Assembly (NCBI RefSeq): GCF_001677275.1
Contig: NZ_CP016178.1
Coordinates: 868,001-932,000 of the forward strand
Length of the DNA: 64,000 nt
Direction: 5' to 3'
Source of the DNA: Vibrio breoganii
Lineage (GTDB): Bacteria; Pseudomonadota; Gammaproteobacteria; Enterobacterales; Vibrionaceae
Each line of letters begins with the position of its first letter. Position 1 is the first letter of the stretch. The notes under the pieces were generated by a model. The model saw only the letters and a program-made list of their open reading frames with translations, was not told the origin of the DNA and ran no database searches. Shown here piece after piece: positions 37,020-46,582 of this stretch. Made by a program: the position numbers and the translations under genes.

Positions 37020-37065
37020 TAGTGACCTAAATCACAGAACCTAATTTCCTGTGATTTAGGTCACC
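37020..37065. promoter_or_regulatory. Two CRP sites arranged as a perfect inverted repeat
   Basis: AGTGA-CCTAAA-TCACA (37021-37036) and TGTGA-TTTAGG-TCACC (37050-37065) both fit the CRP site. GTGACCTAAATCACAG and CTGTGATTTAGGTCAC are exact reverse complements with 11 bp between, so the centres lie 29 bp apart. They sit between the divergent malE and malK genes, where CRP control is expected. Confidence 0.82.
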
Positions 37066-37110
37066 AGAATGAGGACAATAAAAGTGATATTGATCAGTTT
37101 GCCGCTCTAC

Positions 37111-37170
37111 TCCACCCCTCCCCCTCCTCCCCCGCTACTCCCCCTACAAAAAATCTCATCAGGAGGATGT
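37111..37170. promoter_or_regulatory. Candidate MalT boxes in the malE-malK region
   Basis: On the minus strand 37112-37144 contains GGGGGAGTAG, GGGGGAGGAGG and GGGGGAGGGG, and on the plus strand GGAGGATG lies at 37162-37169. They resemble the MalT box (GGGGAkGAGG). The C/G-rich run is unusual for this genome. The rest of the 710-bp gap (36859-37568) holds no gene; promoters are not assigned. Confidence 0.5.
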
Positions 37171-37568
37171 CGCTAGGTATAAAATTGCACAAACTAGCAA
37201 CATCCGAGATATGGATGGTAAGAACCCTTTTCTAACGAGATTTGTTAGATTTACATTTCAGGATAAGCTAATAGTTACTTTGGTGATGTGCGTGATGAAG
37301 TTCATGACGGGGAACACACCCAAAGTGCGGGGGATATTAGCGGAATTTCGAAATGGGCAGGTGGTGTTACCAAAATAGTCTGATGTCTACTAGCTCTGGG
37401 GGGAGCTTCTGATATTAGAGTTTTGTGTTCACCACCTTTTTTCTTTCCTTTTCTCTAATAGAAAATTTTGCAAAATTACTTCTGTTTCCTATTTTTAGTG
37501 CTCATGGAATAATCGATAACCATAAATGAGTGCTAAGTTGTAAAAATTAAAATTGAGGATCAACTCAA

Positions 37569-38693
37569 ATGACTAGTGTCACGTTAAAAAATGTTTGTAA
37601 ATCCTATGGTGACGTAAAAATCTCAAAGAACGTCGATCTAGACATTAAAGAAGGCGAATTTGTAGTATTCGTAGGGCCGTCGGGTTGTGGTAAATCCACC
37701 CTTCTACGCTGTATTGCGGGTCTAGAAGACATTACTTCTGGTGATCTTTACATTGGTGAGCAGCGCATGAACGACATCGAGCCTTCGAAGCGCGGTGTGG
37801 GCATGGTATTCCAATCATACGCTCTTTATCCTCACCTTAACCTATATGACAACATGTCATTTGGTATGAAACTGGCTAAAGCAGACAAAGATGAAACCAA
37901 AAAGCGCGTTGAGCATGCTGCAGACATCCTTCAGCTAACTCACCTACTGGATCGCCAACCTAAGGCACTTTCTGGTGGTCAGCGTCAGCGTGTTGCAATC
38001 GGCCGTACACTAGTTTCTCAGCCTCAAGTTTTCCTTCTTGATGAGCCTCTTTCTAACCTTGATGCCGCACTTCGCGTACAAATGCGTAGTGAAATCACTA
38101 AACTTCAGCGTCAACTTGGCTGCACCATGATCTACGTAACACACGATCAGGTTGAAGCAATGACGATGGCCGACAAGATTGTGGTTCTAGACGGCGGTTA
38201 CGTATCTCAGGTAGGTAAGCCTCTAGATCTATACCACTACCCTCACAACCGCTTTGTAGCAGGCTTCATCGGCTCTCCTAAGATGAACTTCATCAGTGTT
38301 CACGCACTTGAAGCAACAGCAGAATATGTGAAAGTTGAACTAGAAAACAAAGTAGCCTTCAACATCCCTGTAGATGGCACAACCGTTAATGTTGGCGACC
38401 GTATGTCTCTTGGTATTCGTCCAGAGCACCTACTGATGTCGGACTCTTCAGAAGCAACCATCGAAGGTGAAGTGACTATCGTTGAAAAACTGGGGCAAGA
38501 AACTCAAGTTTACCTATCGGTAGAAAGTGCTGATACTGACATCAACTTCCGTCAACCAGACACACTACAAGTTGAACCAGGCGACAAGTACGCTATCGGT
38601 ATCGACCCTAAACGCTGTCACCTATTCCACGATGATGGCCGCGCATGTCGCCGTCTACATCAAGAAGTAGGCGCAGATATTCCTGAGGCGTAA
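37569..38693 (+). CDS. malK: Maltose/maltodextrin transport ATP-binding protein MalK
   Basis: A 374-aa ATPase (E. coli MalK is 371). Walker [10 protein letters not shown], signature LSGGQRQR, Walker [14 protein letters not shown] and the switch histidine (VTHDQ) are all present. The C-terminal regulatory OB-fold domain starts near residue 235. It drives MalFG and in E. coli also restrains MalT. It diverges from malEFG and is followed by a strong terminator, so it is transcribed alone here; no lamB or malM follows. Confidence 0.96.
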   Translation: MTSVTLKNVCKSYGDVKISKNVDLDIKEGEFVVFVGPSGCGKSTLLRCIAGLEDITSGDLYIGEQRMNDIEPSKRGVGMVFQSYALYPHLNLYDNMSFGMKLAKADKDETKKRVEHAADILQLTHLLDRQPKALSGGQRQRVAIGRTLVSQPQVFLLDEPLSNLDAALRVQMRSEITKLQRQLGCTMIYVTHDQVEAMTMADKIVVLDGGYVSQVGKPLDLYHYPHNRFVAGFIGSPKMNFISVHALEATAEYVKVELENKVAFNIPVDGTTVNVGDRMSLGIRPEHLLMSDSSEATIEGEVTIVEKLGQETQVYLSVESADTDINFRQPDTLQVEPGDKYAIGIDPKRCHLFHDDGRACRRLHQEVGADIPEA

Positions 38694-38717
38694 TTACTTT
38701 TAGGTGTTTAGAATTGA

Positions 38718-38749
38718 AAATCCCTCGATAATATCGAGGGATTTTTTTA
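38718..38749 (+). terminator. Terminator after malK
   Basis: AATCCCTCGAT pairs with ATCGAGGGATT and is followed by a run of T. It overlaps the end of the fimbrial gene on the other strand by 3 bp. Confidence 0.9.
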
Positions 38750-39571
38750 TGGGCGGGCGGTGGCGGTGATGGTAACCGTATCACTATAAGAGCCAGCTCT
38801 TGCTTGAGTTGTATCTCCTATTCTAATCTTTAGTAGTTTATTCGTAGAGTTTCCTTGATGGATTCTGGGCAGAAACATCAGAGTATCAAAGTCCAACTTT
38901 TTGTTATTTAAGTACAATTGATAGGAAACATACTCACCTTGCAACTTTTTATGTTTGAGCTTTTCGTATTCAGCATTGAATATCAACCCGACATTAGTAT
39001 TTGAGCGAAAATGTAAATTCAACGTCTTGGTTTGATTAGTTTTTAACGTCCCAAAGTTGACAACAGTACGTTTTGCTCCTTGCCCATTAACCTTTAATTC
39101 AACGAATGGCGTTACTTTCAATTGGGCACGTTCGACAATCGACTTAATACCATCAATACCCACAATAGAAAACGTAAGTTGGGAAGCATAGAGCCCAGGT
39201 ACACCGCTTACTGCATTTGGCACTTCTAGCCATAATTTCGTCTGCTCGCCTAGAGACAATGGGTAAATCACTCCTTTATTTGTTCTTAGTCCTGTCCTAG
39301 CGCCCGAGGAATCAGAAACCCAGCCCTTCAATAACGCATTACTACTTTGTAATTGCACTCCTTCATTAACTGTTGAGCGAATGTAAACACCTTGAGGCGC
39401 ACACTCTCTGATAGATTGAGAAGTTTGGATAAAAACAGGTATGCGAGCCTTCTCTCCTACAAGTGATACATTTGAATTTTCTACTTTTACGCTCCAACGT
39501 CCTTCACAGGTTTTAGCTACAGCCGTGCCACAGAACAATAGAACTAGTGCAAGAGCTACAATCCTAATCAT
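38747..39571 (-). CDS. Putative fimbrial tip/minor subunit
   Basis: A 274-aa exported protein with a signal peptide (about residues 1-19, ending GTAVA/KTCEG). The C-terminal half carries beta strands ending AGSYSDTVTITATARP, much like the ends of chaperone-usher pilins with a spore coat U-type fold. It is the last of four fimbrial genes (pilin, chaperone, usher, this one), and its ATG overlaps the usher stop by 4 bp. Position and length point to a minor subunit or tip adhesin. No lectin motif is recognised. Confidence 0.65.
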   Translation of the reverse strand: MIRIVALALVLLFCGTAVAKTCEGRWSVKVENSNVSLVGEKARIPVFIQTSQSIRECAPQGVYIRSTVNEGVQLQSSNALLKGWVSDSSGARTGLRTNKGVIYPLSLGEQTKLWLEVPNAVSGVPGLYASQLTFSIVGIDGIKSIVERAQLKVTPFVELKVNGQGAKRTVVNFGTLKTNQTKTLNLHFRSNTNVGLIFNAEYEKLKHKKLQGEYVSYQLYLNNKKLDFDTLMFLPRIHQGNSTNKLLKIRIGDTTQARAGSYSDTVTITATARP

Positions 39572-41991
39572 GGTTGCCTCCCTTTTACAGTCAACTTAAT
39601 CGGCTCTAAATAAACGAGATTGCTTTCGCTATCTGCAATTATTAGCTCACCAATAAAATAAGGGCGTCCTCGCATTTCTATACGATAACGCCCCGCCTGC
39701 ATTCCATCTAAAGCAAAACGGCCTGCTTTATTGGTAAAAAATGCTTTTTCTTCTGATTCTAAAATTATCACGCCGTTTCTTAGAGAAATGGGCTTTCCGT
39801 TTTGATCCCACATTTGGCCAATAACTGTTTTCGATGCATCAGACCCGACTTTAATCGTGTGTCCGGTATATGTACCAGCTGTAAATTCATAACTATCCGG
39901 CCCATAGTCATACCCTAAAGGTGCATCCGGTACATCAACATAAACGGTGGAGCTGCCATGAGCGCCATAGATAGGAACTAAACCAGACAAATTACGAGTT
40001 GCAATAGACTCAGGTTCATCCTCCGAGACCCCATTTATCAATACTGGAGCCTCTAACGAGTCGTGGACCCCTATGATTACTGCAGGTCCGCGATAGCTTC
40101 TTCCCCAAGCTACATTGGTATCCAAAATAGAAACAGCTGTACTAAATCGAGCAGACACTGCCTGGTTCTGTTCATCACTAAGATTGTCCAAATCAGTCTG
40201 ATACTCTAATTCCGTAGTAAATCGGTTGGCTACATAATCACCGCGTACAGAGTAATCCTGATCATTCTCTCCAACATCCGCTGTTAATTCATAGCCGTAC
40301 CCACCAGGGGTCGATTGTGAAAACTTAGAAAATGTGCCGCGAACCCTGTTGGTTCTTGTTTGATACTCTGCGCTTGCCGCATAGAAATCAAGAGATGAGA
40401 ACCAGTCCCAACGTGCGACAAAATAATACGATGTTTCGCCAATCCCAGTGCCATCATCGTATTGATACTCAACACTGCTAGTAAACGAAAAATCGTAAGG
40501 TGCCCAAGTAATTTCCAAAGCGCCAAAATAAGAGCTTTCTGAGGTATCGCTGTCTAAAATCCAATTACCTCTAATTGTATAATCAATATCAGAAGTGACG
40601 TAGTAACGATAATCTCCGAAAACACGCATCCCAGTATTCAGGTCACCACCAATAATCCACGGGGTTGGACGATAATCATTAAACGCTTCATACGAAATTC
40701 TAATATTTGGTGTCGTATAACCGTAATTACCAAAGATACTGTGTTCATAATCAAGGCTGGCTATGCTACCAAACTCGTCTTCATCAGAGTATGCGAGGGC
40801 ACTAAAACGACTCCCTATATTGCCGAAAGGAGCACCGAGGTTAATCACTCCCCCAACAATTTGACCGTCTGGATGGTAAGCCGAATTCAGCCCGACAGTT
40901 AAATGATCCGTTAATCCATACTCATAAAAACCCTGAGCTACATATTGCTCTTCATCGTACTCGTAAGACGTATCTACGACATTAGATACCACTCCTGCAT
41001 ACAAGGAAAAGTCGCTGATTCCCTGCCTCAGCAAACGTGTATTAAAAAATTGACTGTAATTAATGACTTCCCTTTGTCCCGATTGGTATCGAATCTCAAT
41101 CCTAATATCATTACTACCCTGATCAAGGGGAAGATCTTCTAATTGATAACGTCCGGGAGAGAGTCGAAGATCAGTAAAGTAAATATCATTGATGTATATA
41201 AAAACATTGGCACTCTCTCGCAAATAAATCGTTTGGGATCCACCATTTTGAATATTTCTTTCTGGTTGTAAACTTGCCCACAATCTCTCTAACGATACCC
41301 CACCAATATTGAGGGACGGAATATGCCCAGAGGTAACCGTACTGACGTCACCAACTGATACTCGCATTGGGTATCTGGGCCTATCCACAAACATTTTAAC
41401 ATCTCCTCGATACACTCTTGATTCACTTTCAAATACTTCTGAATCTAACCCCTCAACATACCCCGCTGCTTCAAAGTTGAGTCCAAAAGGTCCTCCAAGA
41501 TTGCCCGTAGCTATCCACTCACCTAGCCATCGATTAGCTGCATTATCATCGTTGTCATGAACGTAATCGTTGGTAAAATTAAACACATTGTGCCAAGCAA
41601 TAAACGTCGACTCTGAATAAATCTTATCTCTATATATACCGTCAAAGTCTATTAAATCTTGATTGGTTGCATCAGCTTGTAATGCAACGTCCAGACTTAG
41701 ATCACTAGCATTAAATCTAAGTATGACACCAAGAGCATTAAGCTCCTCGTTAGATATTTTCTGTGACCCATAGCGAGCTATTTCTTGACGAATGTTGGCT
41801 GACACGACTCTGCTCAATACCTTATTAAGCTCATTGGCCGGCACCCCACTTGACGTTTCTCCATCCGTAAATACATTAATCTCCCCTACGACCCTATCGT
41901 CATAATATACAGGCATGGGAAACAACCACTCCTGCTCTGCAAGCACTACCTTGCAGAACAAAACTATGGTTAGCATCCAAATTGCCTTCAT
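39568..41991 (-). CDS. Outer-membrane fimbrial usher
   Basis: An 807-aa protein with a signal peptide (residues 1-18), an N-terminal domain for subunit binding, and a long beta-barrel. The plug and middle regions show GDVSTVTSGHIPSLNIGGVS and PGRYQLEDLPLDQGSNDIRIEI, a pattern seen in all ushers. The C-terminus (about 720-800) has a carboxypeptidase-regulatory-like fold with TNKAGRFALDGMQAGRYRIEMRG. It threads folded pilins through the outer membrane. The short plug and C-terminal type suggest the less-studied Csu/sigma-type or gamma4 group; this is an estimate. Confidence 0.88.
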   Translation of the reverse strand: MKAIWMLTIVLFCKVVLAEQEWLFPMPVYYDDRVVGEINVFTDGETSSGVPANELNKVLSRVVSANIRQEIARYGSQKISNEELNALGVILRFNASDLSLDVALQADATNQDLIDFDGIYRDKIYSESTFIAWHNVFNFTNDYVHDNDDNAANRWLGEWIATGNLGGPFGLNFEAAGYVEGLDSEVFESESRVYRGDVKMFVDRPRYPMRVSVGDVSTVTSGHIPSLNIGGVSLERLWASLQPERNIQNGGSQTIYLRESANVFIYINDIYFTDLRLSPGRYQLEDLPLDQGSNDIRIEIRYQSGQREVINYSQFFNTRLLRQGISDFSLYAGVVSNVVDTSYEYDEEQYVAQGFYEYGLTDHLTVGLNSAYHPDGQIVGGVINLGAPFGNIGSRFSALAYSDEDEFGSIASLDYEHSIFGNYGYTTPNIRISYEAFNDYRPTPWIIGGDLNTGMRVFGDYRYYVTSDIDYTIRGNWILDSDTSESSYFGALEITWAPYDFSFTSSVEYQYDDGTGIGETSYYFVARWDWFSSLDFYAASAEYQTRTNRVRGTFSKFSQSTPGGYGYELTADVGENDQDYSVRGDYVANRFTTELEYQTDLDNLSDEQNQAVSARFSTAVSILDTNVAWGRSYRGPAVIIGVHDSLEAPVLINGVSEDEPESIATRNLSGLVPIYGAHGSSTVYVDVPDAPLGYDYGPDSYEFTAGTYTGHTIKVGSDASKTVIGQMWDQNGKPISLRNGVIILESEEKAFFTNKAGRFALDGMQAGRYRIEMRGRPYFIGELIIADSESNLVYLEPIKLTVKGRQP

Positions 41992-42000
41992 GACGTTAGA

Positions 42001-42684
42001 TCAGTATGGGCTTATTATTTTTACCTTCTTAGACTCTGCCACTTTCTGTGGGAGCTTTATCTCTTGAGTTCTACTTGGAAGCAAATAACCCGCAGTTTCT
42101 GCATCAAGGTCAACCCAGCCTAAAGACTCTGAAAACAATCCGCTTGAAAATTCAAACCGAGCTAAATTTAAGTCGAATACGCACGAACTAGGGTTTTCTA
42201 GCGTCATATTGCCACTCGAGATATGAGCCTTTAGCTGTGGCTTACAATTCATTGGTGATACAAAAATGACTGTAGAAAAATTCACCATAAATTGAACCGA
42301 ACCACTATCCTCCTCTGAGTCATCAGTAGTCCTTATCTGCTCAAAGATAACTCTGTACACTTTCGTTTGAGGTATTAAAGCATCGCCAAGATACCTAACC
42401 CTAAATCGTTGACTGCCTTGCGAGGCAACTTTAGATTGAGGTGGCAGTATCAAAAAATCATCATCAGTTTGATTAAGGACTTCTTCCCCTAACGGGTTGA
42501 AACCTACTTGATACACAGTAGCTTGGAGAGTAATTTCTTGCGCTCCAGTATTAGTGACCTCATAACTTCCTTGAGATGCCCTACCTGCTACTTCAAATGT
42601 TTGAAACATTGGGGACACTTGGTATGCATATCCAAAAAATGATACTGCAAAAAATAAGAACGACCGTAACCAAAACTTCAACAT
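42001..42684 (-). CDS. Periplasmic fimbrial chaperone
   Basis: A 227-aa protein with a signal peptide (about residues 1-20, MLKFWLRSFLFFAVSFFGYA). PapD-like N-domain: RYEVTNTGAQEITLQATVYQV-like strands, with VSSQGSQRFRVRYLG-type motif near 85-100, then IFEQIR as subunit-binding edge. Chaperones of this type donate a strand to unfinished pilins. ATG 42684 has GGAGG 9 bp upstream; the longer frame to 42732 is rejected. It stands between the pilin and usher genes. Confidence 0.84.
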   Translation of the reverse strand: MLKFWLRSFLFFAVSFFGYAYQVSPMFQTFEVAGRASQGSYEVTNTGAQEITLQATVYQVGFNPLGEEVLNQTDDDFLILPPQSKVASQGSQRFRVRYLGDALIPQTKVYRVIFEQIRTTDDSEEDSGSVQFMVNFSTVIFVSPMNCKPQLKAHISSGNMTLENPSSCVFDLNLARFEFSSGLFSESLGWVDLDAETAGYLLPSRTQEIKLPQKVAESKKVKIISPY

Positions 42685-42776
42685 GAAAAGGTTCCTCCAT
42701 ATCCCTACGGAAAAGTGGGCACAAGTGCCCACATCAATTTAGAACTTAACTCTTGAAAGCTTTGACAGGCCTTTTT

Positions 42777-43433
42777 TTAGAATGGCAAGCCACTCACAGT
42801 AACGGTCAATACGTCTCTATAACGACCTGCTGTTTTTCCATTTACTGCGCCTAGATCAGTAACTTTCAACATAGTTGCACCATTCACCTGAGTGGCTTGT
42901 GCGCCCATAAAGGACCACGTTTTATACTTCTCAGTACCACCCGTATTCGCTGCGAATGTATCAATACCACCAACATCTACTTTGTAATCAATGTACGTGT
43001 CTGCCACGTCGATGTTTTTCAAAGCACCATTAGCTGATGCAATTTTCAAGTGCACTCCACCGGTGTTACAGCTAGCGGAAAAGTTACCGACTTCAACATC
43101 GCTAATCGACCCACCACGAGTCAATTGACGTGATTTGAACAAACGAACTTTCGTCGCAGATGGCAAAGTAATGTCGCAAATACATGGTATACGACCTTTC
43201 AATACAATTTGCGTAGACTCTGTACAACTAGTCCCACACTCATAATTGCTGTGATCGTCATCATCATCGTCATCATGGTGTCCATTACCATTCCCCTGAT
43301 GGTTGTTATGGCCATTACTACCTTGCACTACACCTGGGTTATCATGGACTTCCTCTGCCCCGTCAGCCAACACGGAGCCACTCATTCCTAGCGCCAATAA
43401 GCTGGCGAAAGCGGCTAACCAAAATTTACTCAT
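42777..43433 (-). CDS. Major fimbrial subunit with an Asp/His-rich insert
   Basis: A 218-aa pilin with a signal peptide (about residues 1-23, ending GSVLA/DGAEE). Right after it come a Gly/Asn/His-rich stretch (HNNHQGNGNGHHDDDDDDDH, about 42-61), then a spore-coat-U-like domain with CGTSC, CICDI and SCNTG cysteines, ending RYRDVLTVTVSGLPF. The beta-rich C-terminal fits a subunit polymerised by the chaperone and usher that follow. The DDDDDDDH run could bind calcium or another metal. ATG 43433 is preceded by GAGGGATTGAAG; a TTG at 43439 adds two residues. Confidence 0.76.
   Translation of the reverse strand: MSKFWLAAFASLLALGMSGSVLADGAEEVHDNPGVVQGSNGHNNHQGNGNGHHDDDDDDDHSNYECGTSCTESTQIVLKGRIPCICDITLPSATKVRLFKSRQLTRGGSISDVEVGNFSASCNTGGVHLKIASANGALKNIDVADTYIDYKVDVGGIDTFAANTGGTEKYKTWSFMGAQATQVNGATMLKVTDLGAVNGKTAGRYRDVLTVTVSGLPF
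43251..43288. repeat. ATC/GTC trinucleotide-like run coding the poly-Asp segment
   Basis: The plus strand reads CATCGTCATCATGG-like triplets (GTCATCATCATCGTCATC) for the Asp/His segment. As a 3-bp repeat it could change in length without loss of frame. Confidence 0.6.
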
Positions 43434-43506
43434 CTTCAATCCCTCGCTAAGTTTTACTTTTAACCACGTTGCGAGGAAAGCTTAGTGTTGCTTATTGGTT
43501 TCTACG

Positions 43507-43545
43507 TCACCCTATATGGTGAATTAAGCTCCATTCATAGGGTGA
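43507..43545. promoter_or_regulatory. Inverted repeat between the LuxR gene and the pilin gene
   Basis: TCACCCTAT (43507-43515) and ATAGGGTGA (43537-43545) form a 9-bp inverted repeat, with CACCnTATAnGGTG inside. It overlaps the stop of the regulator gene and lies about 75 bp upstream of the pilin start. It may be a binding site or a weak terminator. Confidence 0.4.
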
Positions 43546-44213
43546 TTTTTGGGTGAATTTGACGTTTGTTGGACTGCCCGTGCGATCAATTCAGCTCTTG
43601 AGTGAACATTGACCTTTCTCATCACACTGGATGCGTGTGTTTTTACCGTATTGATGCTGACATTAACCGACTCTGCGATCTGAGGATTATTCAACCCTTT
43701 CAAAATCATAAGACAGATGTTTTTCTCTTTTGGAGTCAAGGAATGAACAAGTGCAAAATCATCGGCGGCAACATGAGGGTCAAACTCATTGGCCACGTAA
43801 GCCTTAGCTAGTTTGCTTAAATCTTGTCGACTGTACCAAAGCTCGCCATGACTCACAGCCTCTACCGCAGGAGCTAACTGCTCTAAGCAGCGTCTTTTCA
43901 TAATAACTCCTGAAAATCCATTCAGAATCCAATCTCCCAATTGAAACCCTAACTCTTCCACGTTAACCGCAAGCCAGTCGCCCTCTTCATGGACGGGATT
44001 TACGCCGTTCCTTACCGGGTTGCTTACCGTTTGAGTGTCAATCAAGTAGATACTGCGTTGGTTTTCGGGCTTCTTTGGGCAGAAGCAATCACTCACGCTA
44101 GGGAATGAAGTAAACCGCGTTGATGAGAAATGTTGTTTCAATATCGCTGTAGATGCATTAGCAAATTCGTCCGAGCGTGTCACCACATAGCCACAAGCAT
44201 ATGAAAGAGACAT
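43524..44213 (-). CDS. LuxR-family regulator (CsgD/VpsT-like)
   Basis: A 229-aa regulator. The C-terminal GerE helix-turn-helix (about residues 155-215) shows LTPKEKNICLMILKGLNNPQIAESVNVSINTVKTHASSVMRKVNVHSR in pieces, a full LuxR signature. The N-terminal part (1-150) has the length and FSGVIMK-type end of the degenerate receiver seen in CsgD and VpsT, without obvious acceptor Asp. Starts at ATG 44213 with GGGAGG upstream. It lies directly upstream of the fimbrial genes on the same strand and probably controls them. Confidence 0.84.
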   Translation of the reverse strand: MSLSYACGYVVTRSDEFANASTAILKQHFSSTRFTSFPSVSDCFCPKKPENQRSIYLIDTQTVSNPVRNGVNPVHEEGDWLAVNVEELGFQLGDWILNGFSGVIMKRRCLEQLAPAVEAVSHGELWYSRQDLSKLAKAYVANEFDPHVAADDFALVHSLTPKEKNICLMILKGLNNPQIAESVNVSINTVKTHASSVMRKVNVHSRAELIARAVQQTSNSPKNHPMNGA

Positions 44214-44509
44214 AGTTCCTCCCTTAACGTCCCTAGTTCAAACGGAGATATACTAAATATTTAGGAAAGGCTGGTCCCTACTGAGTAATAGGAGTTATAG
44301 AAAGCCTCTGCAATTCCGTTTGAAGGCATCTTAAAGGTAGGAGTTTATTGAGCTAAATCAATATGTAAAAGGGGGCGTCACCAGAGCCTACAAAGAAGAT
44401 CAAACTAAGCTATTGATACTTCACAAAGTATTCGCTGTATGTTTTTTAGACGATTTTGACATATGTACGACGATTCTTATCTTTACTATAAATATGGAAT
44501 AGCACGTAT
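44214..44509. other. Upstream region of the LuxR-type regulator
   Basis: About 300 bp without a gene. It should hold the promoter of the regulator; no specific site is clear. Confidence 0.4.
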
Positions 44510-44511
44510 AA

Positions 44512-44538
44512 AAAAACCGAGCTTCATAGCTCGGTTTT
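44512..44538 (-). terminator. Terminator after the 66-aa gene
   Basis: AAAACCGAGC and GCTCGGTTTT pair around TTCATA with A and T runs on the two sides, so it may work in both directions. Confidence 0.8.
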
Positions 44539-44559
44539 TACACACTCATCAGACCAAAT

Positions 44560-44760
44560 CTAATGAATTGGCGCGTCTGACTTTGCGTAGAACTTAGCAA
44601 AATGCTTCTCAAGAGCTTCTTGTGTTAGCTCTCCCGCTTCTTCTAGCTTTTTCAGCTCCGCAACGATTTGCTTTTGCTCTTCAATTGAAGGAAGTTGCTC
44701 TTCAGGCTGCTGTTCGGCTTGTTCCGCCATATCGGCTAGCTCTTTCTCGAAATCACTCAC
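44560..44760 (-). CDS. Small acidic coiled-coil protein, 66 aa, GTG start
   Basis: GTG 44760 has GAGG 9 bp upstream. The protein begins MSDFEKELADMAEQ and is rich in Glu, Gln and Lys with a heptad-like pattern, followed by LPSIEEQKQIVAELKKLEE. Probably cytosolic and helical. No function is known. It lies downstream of pstB, but the pst terminator separates them. Confidence 0.68.
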   Translation of the reverse strand: MSDFEKELADMAEQAEQQPEEQLPSIEEQKQIVAELKKLEEAGELTQEALEKHFAKFYAKSDAPIH

Positions 44761-44842
44761 AATTATTACCTCATATCTAGACTGACCTGAGTTTACTCAG
44801 CTGAGATTGTCAGGTCAATCCAATGATGGAACCCTTATAACG

Positions 44843-44870
44843 TAAAAAGGCCCCTCTAACAAAGAGGGGC
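44843..44870 (-). terminator. Terminator after pstB
   Basis: GCCCCTCT (44850-44857) and AGAGGGGC (44863-44870) stem; on the minus strand it continues CTTTTTACG. Confidence 0.88.
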
Positions 44871-44920
44871 AAAATTCCATCGCTTATTATTATAGTTAAT
44901 TCCGTTTCTAAACAGTGCTG

Positions 44921-45670
44921 TTAACCGAAGTCACCGTTTACGTAACCCTGAGTGCGATCATCTCTTGGGTTACTGAAGATTACTTGTGTTTCGTCGTGCT
45001 CTACCAACTCACCCATCAGGAAGAAAGCGGTACGGTCAGAGATACGACGCGCTTGTTGCATTGAGTGCGTTACGATAACAATGGTGTAGTCTTTCTTAAG
45101 ATCTTCCATTAGTTCTTCGATTTTATGCGTTGCGATTGGGTCAAGCGCTGATGTTGGCTCATCCATTAGGATGACATCGGGTTCCATCGCAATAGTACGA
45201 GCGATACATAGACGCTGTTGCTGACCACCCGACAAACCAAATGCGTGTGATTTTAGGCGATCTTTCACCTCATCCCACAAAGCAGCACCACGAAGTGACT
45301 TTTCCACCACCATATCGATGTGCTTTTTATCTTTGATACCTTGGGCGCGAAGCCCGTATGCTACGTTCTCGTAGATACTCATTGGGAATGGGTTTGCCTT
45401 TTGAAATACCATGCCTACTTTAATGCGAAGGTCTGCTACGTCGATGTTGCCGTAGATATCTTGACCGTCCATTTCAACAAGGCCGGTGATTTTCACACCT
45501 TCAATCAGGTCGTTCATGCGGTTTAGACAACGTAAAAGCGTTGATTTACCGCAGCCTGATGGACCAATCAGAGCCGTTACTTGGCGCAATGGGATTGGTA
45601 AGTTAATGCTTTTTAGCGCTTTATTGTCGCCATAGTAAAGATCTAGGTTTTCGATATTAAATTTGTTCAT
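44921..45670 (-). CDS. pstB: Phosphate ABC transporter ATP-binding protein PstB
   Basis: A 249-aa ATPase with Walker [10 protein letters not shown], signature [16 protein letters not shown] and Walker [15 protein letters not shown], and the PstB-specific [23 protein letters not shown] start. It powers phosphate import with PstC and PstA and takes part in PhoR signalling. Last gene of pstSCAB here; no phoU follows, which differs from E. coli. Confidence 0.95.
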   Translation of the reverse strand: MNKFNIENLDLYYGDNKALKSINLPIPLRQVTALIGPSGCGKSTLLRCLNRMNDLIEGVKITGLVEMDGQDIYGNIDVADLRIKVGMVFQKANPFPMSIYENVAYGLRAQGIKDKKHIDMVVEKSLRGAALWDEVKDRLKSHAFGLSGGQQQRLCIARTIAMEPDVILMDEPTSALDPIATHKIEELMEDLKKDYTIVIVTHSMQQARRISDRTAFFLMGELVEHDETQVIFSNPRDDRTQGYVNGDFG

Positions 45671-45713
45671 TTTTCAGTATCTCTTAAATTCTTTAAAGTC
45701 TATCTAGCAACAA

Positions 45714-46577
45714 TTAGTAAGTAGCTTTGTTGAAGCGGCTAGCGATTAGCTTGGTTAACATGTTGATCAGTAGTACCACTACGATAAGTACAGTCGCTGT
45801 ACCGTAGGCTTGGTTCCACTCGTCGATAGTAAATAGCTCAGTTGTTAACTTGTATAGGTGAACGGTAAGCGTACGGCCTGAATCAAATAGTGACTCAGGA
45901 ATACGTGCAACCATACCTGCTGTCAAGAATACAGGGGCTGATTCACCGATAACACGACCAATACTCAAGATAACAGACGTCAAAATACCTGGTGTTGCAC
46001 TTGGCAAAATCAAGCGCCAAATAGTGTAGATTTTTGACGAACCTAATGCGTAAGAACCTTCACGAAAAGTTTGTGGCACAGCCATCAATGCTTCTTCAGT
46101 AGCGCGGATAATCACCGGCAAAATCAGAATACTTAGCGTTAATGCACCAGATAGAATTGAGAAGCCCAATCCCAAAATGGTCACAAAGAAGGTCATACCA
46201 AATAGACCAAAGATAATTGACGGGATACCCGCCAGTGATTCAGTACAAAAACGAATCACTTTAACGAACTTACTACCCACTTTTGCATATTCAGTGAGGT
46301 AGATAGCCGTCATGATGCCCAATGGAGCCGCTATAGAAATTGAAGCGATAACCATATAGATCGTAGAGACGATCATTGGGAAAATACCCTGAGAATCACC
46401 GGTACGAGAGTAATCACCCGTGACGAAATCCCAGTCTACAAACTGCAATCCATTAGACAGGATGTACCAAATAACCCAGAACAAAAAGCCTACAGTTAGA
46501 CCCGCTGACAACCATACAAACAGTTTAAGCATGTTGTCTTTGCGCTGGCGAGCTTGTTTTAGTTTTACTGTATCCAT
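45714..46577 (-). CDS. pstA: Phosphate ABC transporter permease PstA
   Basis: A 287-aa permease with six membrane segments and the EAA-like loop EEALMAVPQTFREGSYALGSSKIYTIWRLILPSA in parts (about residues 163-196). The region GIPSIIFGLFGMTFF matches PstA. It begins 5 bp after pstC ends and is followed by pstB after 43 bp. Confidence 0.94.
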   Translation of the reverse strand: MDTVKLKQARQRKDNMLKLFVWLSAGLTVGFLFWVIWYILSNGLQFVDWDFVTGDYSRTGDSQGIFPMIVSTIYMVIASISIAAPLGIMTAIYLTEYAKVGSKFVKVIRFCTESLAGIPSIIFGLFGMTFFVTILGLGFSILSGALTLSILILPVIIRATEEALMAVPQTFREGSYALGSSKIYTIWRLILPSATPGILTSVILSIGRVIGESAPVFLTAGMVARIPESLFDSGRTLTVHLYKLTTELFTIDEWNQAYGTATVLIVVVLLINMLTKLIASRFNKATY

Positions 46578-46582
46578 TTCTC

